Source: Candidatus Harrisonbacteria bacterium
GTDB lineage: Bacteria > Patescibacteriota > Minisyncoccia > UBA6257 > 1-14-0-10-44-23
Direction: 5' to 3'
NCBI GenBank assembly: GCA_023244975.1
Contig: JAHFLG010000013.1
Span: 16,244-37,839 of the forward strand
DNA length: 21,596 nt
Position numbers and translations under genes: made by a program. The number at the start of each line of letters is the position of its first letter. Position 1 is the first letter of the stretch. Positions 7,560 through 14,370 of this stretch are shown here, piece after piece. A model generated the notes under the pieces. It made no database searches, was not told where the DNA came from, and worked only from the letters and a program-made list of their open reading frames with translations.

Positions 7560-8237
7560 TTATGGTTTTACCTCTTGCGTCAACTTAAAGTCCTTTTTCT
7601 CGACCGCTTCAGGATTATAAAGATTGTAAAACAGCTCAACAAGTTCATCATCATTGAGTGCGACGGCTCGTAGTCCCATCTGTGTAAGCCCGCTGGTGAT
7701 CTGTTCGGTACGCTGCGAAAGCTGGCTGATGTGTTGGTCAAGCGCTTTTTCGTCAGCCGCCTTGGCTTTTTCAGAGAGGTGGCTTGATTTCCCGAACAGA
7801 CCGCCCAGGAACCCGCCGCTACTCGCTGTCGGCAGCTGTATCGCATCGTAGGGTATGACCACGAAAAACGTTTTGTTCATAATCGCGTTTTCGCTGACAA
7901 ACGATTTAATGAACTCCCGATATTCGCCTATTTGTGTTTTGAGAAGCGGATTGGTCTCTCCTACTTCGATTTTTCCAAGATTTTCAATATAGGCCTCGAT
8001 ATTGACTTTGCGTGAGTGAATAAATATCTGAATAGAAAAATTAAGCGAGTTTAAAAAATTTTGATAGCTATAGGTAATAGCTTCTTGCTCTTCTTCGGAT
8101 TTGAGGTCAAAATTGACTCCCGAAACCATCAAGATTTGTCGGAGACTGCCGTTTTTAAGTATGAGCACACCATTTTTTGTGCCCTTGATTTCAATAAATT
8201 GCTGAGTTGGCAATGCTTCTTTTGCGGAGTGAGCCAT
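7560..8237 (-). CDS. TraC-like VirB4 N-terminal domain protein
   Basis: A 225-residue protein corresponding to the N-terminal, ATP-site-free part of VirB4/TraC. It opens with a beta-rich segment (FIEIKGTKNGVLILKNGSLR), contains helical stretches (SFVSENAIMNKTFFVVIPYD) and a glycine-rich loop (GGFLGGLFGKSS, about 143-154), and ends with QMGLRAVALNDDELVELFYNLYNPE, the segment that typically leads into the VirB4 central region. Cytoplasmic, with no signal peptide. It is first in the minus-strand block, immediately before virB4, and both proteins probably assemble into one motor. Its ATG lies nine bases after a perfect extended -10 (TGATATAAT) that overlaps the promoter of the divergent gene. Confidence 0.82.
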   Translation of the reverse strand: MAHSAKEALPTQQFIEIKGTKNGVLILKNGSLRQILMVSGVNFDLKSEEEQEAITYSYQNFLNSLNFSIQIFIHSRKVNIEAYIENLGKIEVGETNPLLKTQIGEYREFIKSFVSENAIMNKTFFVVIPYDAIQLPTASSGGFLGGLFGKSSHLSEKAKAADEKALDQHISQLSQRTEQITSGLTQMGLRAVALNDDELVELFYNLYNPEAVEKKDFKLTQEVKP

Positions 8238-8239
8238 GA

Positions 8240-8255
8240 TGGTATAATTATATCA
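8240..8255. promoter_or_regulatory. Overlapping divergent extended -10 promoters
   Basis: On the plus strand TGG-TATAAT occupies 8240-8248. On the minus strand TGA-TATAAT occupies 8255-8247. The two TATAAT hexamers share bases 8247-8248. The plus -10 ends eight bases before the ATG at 8257, and the minus -10 ends nine bases before the ATG at 8237. There is no space for a Shine-Dalgarno sequence, so both messages should be leaderless, and two polymerases could hardly occupy the site together. Confidence 0.75.
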
Positions 8256-8256
8256 C

Positions 8257-8961
8257 ATGTTCCGTTTCAAAAAATTGATAGGTCTGATAAGTCTTTTAGG
8301 TCTGATAAGTCCGATACTCAGTCAGGCTCAGGTATTACAATTTTCTCGTACCTTACAGTTTGGGAGCTCAGGTTCGGATGTGCGGCAATTGCAGATATTT
8401 TTGAATCGAAATCCAAAAACCAAAATTGCCGAGGAGGGTCCCGGTTCCCCAGGGAACGAAACTAGTTATTTTGGGTCGGCAACGCGTGCGGCCGTTATTC
8501 AGTATCAGCGCGTATATGCCGAAGAGGTGTTGGTGCCTGCCGGGACGATTACGCCAACAGGTATTGTCGGTCCTTTAACCCGCGCTAAACTTAACAGCCA
8601 GAGCGCGGGAGCTCGGTCAATGGTGAGCCAAGATGATAGCGCCGGTAAGTCAGCAGTTGTGCTTACGGAGATCCAACCGACTCGCGGCGGCTATGGCACC
8701 ACTATTACTCTTACTGGCTCGGGATTCAGTAAGAATGCGGATAATAGCATCTATGCCGGATACCATGTGTTCAGAGGGATAACCTCTCCAGATGGGACAT
8801 CCCTGAGCTTCACGATTCCCGCTGACATTCCCGACCTTCATTTTGATCAAGAGGATCTCGCGGATGTTCCTGATGCTTCGCTGCCATTCTGGATCTATGT
8901 TCACAACGCTCTTGGAGACAGTGATTCGCAACTTTTTACATTTACATTCTATACTAAGTAA
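8257..8961 (+). CDS. Secreted peptidoglycan-binding and IPT/TIG domain protein
   Basis: A 234-residue exported protein. The signal peptide (MFRFKKLIGLISLLGLIS, cleavage after SQA) is followed by a PG_binding_1-like domain (about 30-115): GSSGSDVRQLQIFLNRNP, YFGSATRAAVIQYQRVY and GIVGPLTRAKLNS, with a 10-15 residue insert between helices. A C-terminal IPT/TIG-type Ig domain follows (about 130-225): LTEIQPTRGGYGTTITLTGSGF and LSFTIPADIPD. This suggests a wall-attached adhesin or a structural part of the secretion apparatus. It is divergent from the TraC-like gene and followed by a second secreted protein after a TAATATG junction. Domain calls are by motif; the function in the machine is inference. 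Confidence 0.85.
   Translation: MFRFKKLIGLISLLGLISPILSQAQVLQFSRTLQFGSSGSDVRQLQIFLNRNPKTKIAEEGPGSPGNETSYFGSATRAAVIQYQRVYAEEVLVPAGTITPTGIVGPLTRAKLNSQSAGARSMVSQDDSAGKSAVVLTEIQPTRGGYGTTITLTGSGFSKNADNSIYAGYHVFRGITSPDGTSLSFTIPADIPDLHFDQEDLADVPDASLPFWIYVHNALGDSDSQLFTFTFYTK
8278..8313 (+). repeat. 9-bp degenerate tandem repeat encoding a signal-peptide core
   Basis: Four 9-base units, ATAGGTCTG, ATAAGTCTT, TTAGGTCTG and ATAAGTCCG, encode IGL ISL LGL ISP. The first 18 bases match 17 of 18 with the minus-strand repeat at 5789-5772. The repeat is exactly in codon phase, so unit gain or loss would lengthen or shorten the hydrophobic core without a frameshift. Confidence 0.8.
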
Positions 8962-8962
8962 T

Positions 8963-9355
8963 ATGAACAACGTTAAGACATATAGGATTATTCTCGCGGT
9001 TCTTTGTATCACTGCCCTGACTCCGATGATTCAGGCACAGGCGGTAGCCCGGGATTTGCCGAAGATCGCCGGAACCAATCAAGACGGCTTTGGAGGATTT
9101 ATTACTAAAGTGACTCCCTGCATCTGTAGAACTATTGGTATGCTGATAACTATCAGCGGCCCGTATGGCGGTGATTATATTTATAGCTTTAAAAAGCCGC
9201 CAAAAATAAAAGTCGGCCAGTTTTTTCTTGTGGGTGGGCCGGTATTAGGAGGAGCAGGAGGAAGCGCGAGCTGTGGAACCGATAAAGATCACGGCAGTTG
9301 TGCTAAGAAAAAGAGCGGCAAGGTTATCACCTATCTCGGCGGGATTTTTCAGTGA
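8963..9355 (+). CDS. Small secreted cysteine-containing protein, unknown function
   Basis: A 130-residue protein with a signal peptide (YRIILAVLCITALTPMIQAQA, about 7-27) and a mature part with four cysteines: a CIC pair near residue 53 and two more in SCGTDKDHGSC near 109-118. It is rich in Gly and short beta stretches (FGGFITKVTPC, GMLITISGPYGGDYIY, VGQFFLVGGPV). It resembles small exported proteins I associate with T4SS-like loci of Parcubacteria, but I know no function. The ATG at 8963 is chosen because it gives the signal peptide and follows the upstream stop by one base (TAATATG). An upstream ATG in frame (8843) would lie inside the neighbouring gene. Its TGA overlaps that of the convergent PrgI gene. 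Confidence 0.75.
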   Translation: MNNVKTYRIILAVLCITALTPMIQAQAVARDLPKIAGTNQDGFGGFITKVTPCICRTIGMLITISGPYGGDYIYSFKKPPKIKVGQFFLVGGPVLGGAGGSASCGTDKDHGSCAKKKSGKVITYLGGIFQ

Positions 9356-9795
9356 TTTGCGGCAACGATATTCGGGGGCAGAGCTTTTTCACGATTCGGA
9401 ATCGCCTGTTTTGAAGTTGTTAACTTCAGCATCAACATTTTAAGAGGATTATTAGAAACCGGTGCTTCCTGGTTCTGTTTGGGTAGGGCGTGAAGCGTCG
9501 GTAGCGCGGCGGAAGGAGCAGTGTAGCGCCACAGATAAAACTTTGGAAACCAGAGAAATTTTGTAAATGCGGCGACAACCTTTACCATCGGTTGGCCGTT
9601 ATATTTTATAAACGCGAATGTTGCGGCAATAAGACCCATGATAACTGTCAGTGCTCCCCACAGTACGGTTTGCAGGGCGAAAAAAGAGATAAAGCTAAAG
9701 GCACCGGCCGCGGCCAGATATAAAAACTGCCGCAGGGTCAGTGGCCCCATGATTTTGTCCTCGATATCAATAAATTGCGGAACCTGAAACTGCAT
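9349..9795 (-). CDS. PrgI/VirB3-like inner-membrane protein
   Basis: A 148-residue protein of the PrgI family, which in Gram-positive-type secretion loci takes the place of VirB3 next to VirB4. The N-terminus QFQVPQFIDIEDKIMGPLTLRQFLYL is characteristic. Two membrane helices follow (about 28-45 and 47-64), then a short conserved segment (YNGQPMVKVVAAFTKFLWFPKFYLWR) and a probably disordered tail. The start follows the upstream gene by one base (TAATATG). The end overlaps the convergent plus-strand gene by seven bases, TCAGTGA, in which both stop codons are TGA. PrgI is usually next to virB4; here the plus-strand pair separates them. Confidence 0.88.
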   Translation of the reverse strand: MQFQVPQFIDIEDKIMGPLTLRQFLYLAAAGAFSFISFFALQTVLWGALTVIMGLIAATFAFIKYNGQPMVKVVAAFTKFLWFPKFYLWRYTAPSAALPTLHALPKQNQEAPVSNNPLKMLMLKLTTSKQAIPNREKALPPNIVAANH

Positions 9796-9796
9796 A

Positions 9797-10474
9797 TTAT
9801 GGAGTTGGTTTCATCGGGTGGTCGTCGTGGTACTCGGTCAGATCGTGATGTTCAGCAGGAGGAGCTTTTGGTTCAACTTCGCTCAGACCAAAGGGCTTCC
9901 TTGGTGCCGTTACATCAGGCTTAGGAGCTTCAACTTTCGGCTTGATAGTTTTTACACCACTCGGTTGTTGCGGCTTTTTAACATCAGTCATCTGCTTGAA
10001 CTCCATCGTGCGCGCCGCCGGTGCAGGCGCAGCTGGGCGCACGGGTGTTGCCGCACTTGCCGTTGCTTCTCCGGAAACCGGCTTTGCCGCCGCAAGCGGT
10101 TTTTCCATGGTCGTTACCCGCGCGGTCGGCCCTTCGGGAATTTTTGTAAGATCTCCTATATCAATCTGTAAATTTTTCCACAAACTAGCGGCAATTGGTT
10201 TGAGAACCGTATTTTTGACTTCAGTTGTTACAATCTGGGCGGCCGGGATAGACATATTCCATTCTTTGGCAATGGTCGTTACAAAATCTTTGGCAGGTAG
10301 ATCTTTAATAACAACGCGGCCGATTGACCGAGCAAGAACACTTGCTTTTCCCTCAGGCACTTTTATTTTTGCCAGAACTTTTCCGACTTCATAGGCGCAG
10401 AGCTCGGAGAAAATCCATTCCTGAATATCAACCGGCAAAAGCTCTATAGGGATTATTTTTTTTATATCAGCCAT
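9797..10474 (-). CDS. Soluble protein with Pro/Ala-rich tail, unknown function, T4SS-linked
   Basis: A 225-residue protein with no signal peptide or membrane helix. The first 110 residues look globular and helical (IELLPVDIQEWIFSELCAYE, GKASVLARSIGRVVIKDLPA, WNMSIPAAQIVTTEVKNTVL). The rest is low-complexity Pro/Ala/Lys sequence ending in a His/Asp-rich tip (EHHDLTEYHDDHPMKPTP). I recognise no family. It lies between VirB6-like and PrgI genes, four bases after the former (TAACCCATG), so it is probably a cytoplasmic partner of the membrane complex. The acidic, histidine-rich tip might bind metal or a partner; that is speculation. Confidence 0.65.
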   Translation of the reverse strand: MADIKKIIPIELLPVDIQEWIFSELCAYEVGKVLAKIKVPEGKASVLARSIGRVVIKDLPAKDFVTTIAKEWNMSIPAAQIVTTEVKNTVLKPIAASLWKNLQIDIGDLTKIPEGPTARVTTMEKPLAAAKPVSGEATASAATPVRPAAPAPAARTMEFKQMTDVKKPQQPSGVKTIKPKVEAPKPDVTAPRKPFGLSEVEPKAPPAEHHDLTEYHDDHPMKPTP

Positions 10475-10477
10475 GGG

Positions 10478-12406
10478 TTAAGGGGTTCCACCACCATAGG
10501 TACTTGCGATTTGTAATCCAGGATTTCTAGTCAAAAAGCCATCAATACGCTCTCCGGCGTTATGTTCATCAGAACCAACGGCATAGCCTCCTGCAAGGAA
10601 CGTTGCTCTAATGTGTTCCATCCTCGCCAGCGCCGCAGCCCGTACTTCTGGCTTGCCTCGACCGATCTCAACCCATTGAGCATTACTAATTTGCATAATA
10701 CCAGCGTCATCTAAGCTTGCATCAGGATGAGCGGGGTCGATATGGAAGACGGCTCTTTCCCACTGACCAGCTTCTTTCGTTGTAGCTTTTCGGATAGCTC
10801 TTCCAATTTCAGTATTAACTGCAGTAGCAATTTCTGGCCCAGTCATCGGAGCTATGGGCGGGCGATGCGCAGCACGCCTACTATTTTCATTATCAATAAA
10901 GGTTTCGTCGGTCGTCAGACGGGCGAGAGTCGGATCATGAGCAACAAGTGCCGCGACCTCTTTGATATCTCTCGTAACTGTTCCCCTATTTTGCAATTTG
11001 GCAGCTTCAATGTAGCCAGCCAAGTTGGCGTGTGGTATCTCATCAACCTTATGTTTTTCAACAGCAGTCTTTAAGAGTGCTGCAGCTTCCGATTTATCAA
11101 CAGGTATACTAGATCGTAAGCGAGCAACAAGTTGGTTTTCGGTAAGATTGCTAAACTTAGCTTTTTGAATCGCGCCTATATCTTCACTGCGGCTACCCAT
11201 ACCTGCTAAAATATTTGACCCCTGTTGCATGCCCGGAATCCACCGTAAGTATTTATTACCCAGAACCTGTGAGCCGCCGCGGGCAATTTTTCTGCCACCG
11301 GCAGCTACACCATAGCCTCCGATGTCTGCCCTCACTGCTGTCATACCCGCAGCTCTCAGGGCAATGCCGCTGCGCCTGGCCACACCCATAGCAATGGCGT
11401 GGGCGCCATCCCCTGCTTTTTCTGCCGCCTTGAGGCCGAAAATCATAATGCCGATAATTAAGATGAGCTGAATAACTGAGCTCAGTGCTCCGCCCAGCAG
11501 ACTACTTCCTATTCCTTTGTTAATGGTATCTGTTTGCGTAAGGAATTCTACATTACCCGCAGTTGAAAGTGCGAGCCAGATGAAAAAGGTTACGGTCGGC
11601 AGATATGTTACGCCGTATTTCATAAAATTCTGCCACCAATCAGAGTGGTATTGCTTCATTCCCGGAAAGACCCAAAGCCCCCAAGTGAGCGGCATCACAA
11701 GCAACAGGCCGGCAGTGGCGATATTTCTCACTGTCGCCATAACAAGCACCGCAATCATAGTGATTAAAATAATGGCCGTCATCGTCAAACTAAAAAGGGC
11801 AGCGACTACATTACCCCAGAAGCCGGTACCAAATCCTTGGGTAAATGCCAGAAACCGTTGAGGCTGCAGGGCGTTACCAAGGCGGAGAGGAGTAATATCA
11901 GCCAAAAAGTAATTGGTAAATACATTTGAGAGGTCAAGCAGTACCCCGGCGATGAGTAGACTAAAGTTAATAAGGAGGGCTGCGAGAATGATTTTACCTA
12001 AGGTTTTTTTTGCCTCGCTCGCATGCAGATCAAGAATAAACTGAAAGGATAGGATAATTAAGGTCATCACAAGTAATAAGTTCACCAAACTTAAGGTCAC
12101 CTCAAAACCTGCCTTAACCACCGGAAAGGTCATTACCGTCGTGCCGTAATCAAGCATCCAGCGAACCGCCTCGGTAACACCGGCAAGGAGCGACGAAAGC
12201 CAGCCGCGAACAGCGTCGATGATTGTGAGAACGATGCTTTGCATGGCGGCCACAAATTGGTTTTGTGTAGATGCGCCTTTTTCTTCCGGGCCGTCAGTAT
12301 TTGTCTGCGCGTGCACCGGATACGCTGGAAGCGCGACAAACGCGAGCGGGAGTAGCAACAGCCCTATCGCAAGACCCGCCAGGAGTTTTTTATGTAAGGA
12401 GTTCAT
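10478..12406 (-). CDS. VirB6/TrbL-like polytopic membrane protein
   Basis: A 642-residue protein with a cleavable signal peptide (about 1-33, ending VHA before QTNTDG). It is followed by hydrophobic segments near 105-128 (VTLSLVNLLLVMTLIILSF), 137-158 (IILAALLINFSLLIAGVLL), 197-245 (two helices, ALFSLTMTAIILITMIAVLV and IATAGLLLVMPLTWGLWVF), 267-285 and 305-325 (VIQLILIIGIMIFGLK). About 310 soluble residues follow. VirB6/TrbL proteins form the inner-membrane channel of type IV secretion. The position between the large secreted protein and PrgI supports this. The soluble tail is mostly helical, with no motif I recognise. The assignment rests on topology and context. Confidence 0.8.
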   Translation of the reverse strand: MNSLHKKLLAGLAIGLLLLPLAFVALPAYPVHAQTNTDGPEEKGASTQNQFVAAMQSIVLTIIDAVRGWLSSLLAGVTEAVRWMLDYGTTVMTFPVVKAGFEVTLSLVNLLLVMTLIILSFQFILDLHASEAKKTLGKIILAALLINFSLLIAGVLLDLSNVFTNYFLADITPLRLGNALQPQRFLAFTQGFGTGFWGNVVAALFSLTMTAIILITMIAVLVMATVRNIATAGLLLVMPLTWGLWVFPGMKQYHSDWWQNFMKYGVTYLPTVTFFIWLALSTAGNVEFLTQTDTINKGIGSSLLGGALSSVIQLILIIGIMIFGLKAAEKAGDGAHAIAMGVARRSGIALRAAGMTAVRADIGGYGVAAGGRKIARGGSQVLGNKYLRWIPGMQQGSNILAGMGSRSEDIGAIQKAKFSNLTENQLVARLRSSIPVDKSEAAALLKTAVEKHKVDEIPHANLAGYIEAAKLQNRGTVTRDIKEVAALVAHDPTLARLTTDETFIDNENSRRAAHRPPIAPMTGPEIATAVNTEIGRAIRKATTKEAGQWERAVFHIDPAHPDASLDDAGIMQISNAQWVEIGRGKPEVRAAALARMEHIRATFLAGGYAVGSDEHNAGERIDGFLTRNPGLQIASTYGGGTP

Positions 12407-12425
12407 CGATGATTAGTATCGTTGA

Positions 12426-14369
12426 TTATCCCGCATCAGGTTCGCAGTACAGTGGGTCAGTATCATCTGTTACAGCCGGATCGCACCCAACGGTATCGCT
12501 GCCGTCAATTTCAGGCTGCTCTTGGCCTATTTGATACTTGGCACGAGCTATCGTGTAGTCACTGCACTGTTCATTAAATTCAGGATTGGTTAGTGCCTGA
12601 GCTCCGCAGACATAGAGTGGCGTGTTGGCGTTAGTTTGGGTTGAACTTAAAACGCCAGTGGCTGCCGCGTATGTAATGCAGGCTTCGTTGATCTGAACCG
12701 CATCAAATATTTTGCTTCGGCTGCCATCATCACACAGATATACTATCCCAGACGTTTTAGCGGTTTCATCCACAGCATTTGAATCATTAATAGCAAAAGC
12801 AATCTTGCCTGTATTAAATTCATCCTGGAGAGCCTGGAGTTGATTTTCATTTTTCGGACTGACTGCGCGAAGCCGGCGGCGATAGTTTATTAGTGCATTA
12901 TACGCGTTCAGGTTTTGATCTTGCAGGACTCGTAGCTCGTTACGTGATGGCAATAGATCATCGAAAACCTGGGCTCCCTGATTTGCCCGAAGCAATGTCT
13001 GAGTCGCACAAAGGGTTAATGAGCCGGTTGATCGGTTGAAAATTTGACCTGTGGTGACTGAGCTTGGAACCTCTCCTGGGTCATCGGGGTCGCCGTCGCC
13101 ATTAGTATCAATGCCATCAGTCCAGGTTTCCAGTTTTTTATTCACAAGTCGCTTTCGCTTCCGGCCGGGCAGATTTTCAGCGCAGAGGTGTTTAGAGTCA
13201 ACGATATCATTTCCATTTGGTTTTGGCTCGGCATCAAAAAGATTAAGCTTTTTATTAAGACTCTTAATAGTTTGATTGAACGCGAGCTTTGCTCCCTCAC
13301 GGCTCTTGATCATGCCGGCGATATCACTGAGCAGTTCATCTTTAATCCCTTCGCCATTACCGTTTTCCGAAGCGTTACTTTCAATGCAGCTGGCGCGCAG
13401 TGCGGCTTCATCGGCCGAGAACAGGTCGTTGCACTTAGCAGTGGCTTCTAATCGGGTCATAGTGACACGAGATCCATCATTATTGCGGTCGGCATTTCTA
13501 GAGTTACGGCGTTGTCGCAGGCTGATTCCGGAGATGCCATTATCTCCTCCCTTAGTAAGCTGGCTCGTGAAGTTATCTATCAGTCCGGCCACATCTCCGA
13601 CATTTTGTGCGTTGGTGATGAGATTAAGGTCGGCCATCTGCGCATTACTGACCGCTGCCTCGAAGACGGAGCCGGGGGTAGTTATAAGGCCGTCTCTGCG
13701 CGATCCCAGAAAACCTCCACCAGAGATCGCTTCGCTTTCAGCCGCCTTTTCAGATTGTTGAATAGCCTCGCTTTGAGCCTGCCGAGCCATGGTAACAGCG
13801 CCAATATAATTATTATTAGGCTTGGAGGCCTTTTCGTAGGCTGCCCAACCTCCCTGAGAGAAATCTTGGTTAAACTTTTTGAGTTCGCCGGGTTTAAAGT
13901 CGCAATTAAATTGACTGACATCGTTGCCTCCCCCGTTGCCAGATCCTGCTCCGGCTCCGACTTCACCTAAGACTTTGTTTTTAAACGTGTCGCACAATTT
14001 AGCTCCTTTAAGATCGACACCAAAAGCCTGAGCCCCGGTAGTGCGGGCACTTTTGAAATATGTCTCCCAATTTTCAACGAATTTTGGCGTTCCGCTGCCA
14101 CCTCCTTGAATATAGCTTGTGATTTTGTCTTGGATTTTTCCTATAAGATTTTGCTTAAGATCCTGGAGATTGAATGTCAGTTTGAATTCATATAGTTTTT
14201 GAGCCGTATCAATAGCGGTTTTGATGGCGGTAATGGTATTTTCTCCGACGCCGATGGTGGTTTCGATGATATGAGCAATGTCAACCGTAGGTATGCCGGT
14301 CGCCAAGGCTAGATCCATTGGCGAGAAAATCATCAGAGTTGTCAGAATAATACCAAGGGTTTTTTTCAT
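12426..14369 (-). CDS. Large secreted cysteine-rich protein, possibly VirB5/TrbJ-like
   Basis: About 647 residues. The signal peptide MKKTLGIILTTLMIFSPMDL ends at LALA. The first mature segment (VDIAHIIETTIGVGENTITA, then TAQKLYEFKLTFNLQDLKQN) is helical and recalls VirB5/TrbJ minor-pilin proteins. The rest has Gly/Asn-rich loops, an Arg/Asn/Asp-rich stretch and about 12 cysteines spread through the chain, suggesting disulphides outside the cell. Near residue 420, DGIDTNGDGDPDDPGEV looks like a calcium-binding DxDxDG loop. I chose the ATG at 14369, which gives a classical signal peptide and a TAATATG junction with the previous stop; an in-frame ATG at 14378 would add three residues. The VirB5 link is weak. 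Confidence 0.7.
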   Translation of the reverse strand: MKKTLGIILTTLMIFSPMDLALATGIPTVDIAHIIETTIGVGENTITAIKTAIDTAQKLYEFKLTFNLQDLKQNLIGKIQDKITSYIQGGGSGTPKFVENWETYFKSARTTGAQAFGVDLKGAKLCDTFKNKVLGEVGAGAGSGNGGGNDVSQFNCDFKPGELKKFNQDFSQGGWAAYEKASKPNNNYIGAVTMARQAQSEAIQQSEKAAESEAISGGGFLGSRRDGLITTPGSVFEAAVSNAQMADLNLITNAQNVGDVAGLIDNFTSQLTKGGDNGISGISLRQRRNSRNADRNNDGSRVTMTRLEATAKCNDLFSADEAALRASCIESNASENGNGEGIKDELLSDIAGMIKSREGAKLAFNQTIKSLNKKLNLFDAEPKPNGNDIVDSKHLCAENLPGRKRKRLVNKKLETWTDGIDTNGDGDPDDPGEVPSSVTTGQIFNRSTGSLTLCATQTLLRANQGAQVFDDLLPSRNELRVLQDQNLNAYNALINYRRRLRAVSPKNENQLQALQDEFNTGKIAFAINDSNAVDETAKTSGIVYLCDDGSRSKIFDAVQINEACITYAAATGVLSSTQTNANTPLYVCGAQALTNPEFNEQCSDYTIARAKYQIGQEQPEIDGSDTVGCDPAVTDDTDPLYCEPDAG

Positions 14370-14370
14370 A

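Noticed and set aside
8650..9012. Minus-strand open frame of 120 codons
   Set aside because: It overlaps two better-supported plus-strand genes with signal peptides and recognisable domains.
9942..10394. Plus-strand open frame of 150 codons
   Set aside because: It is antisense to the Pro/Ala-tailed gene; the long frame arises from the GC-rich low-complexity sequence.
13276..13761. Plus-strand open frame of 161 codons
   Set aside because: It is antisense to the large secreted cysteine-rich gene, has Ser/Leu/Arg-rich composition typical of shadow frames, and has no promoter or start context.
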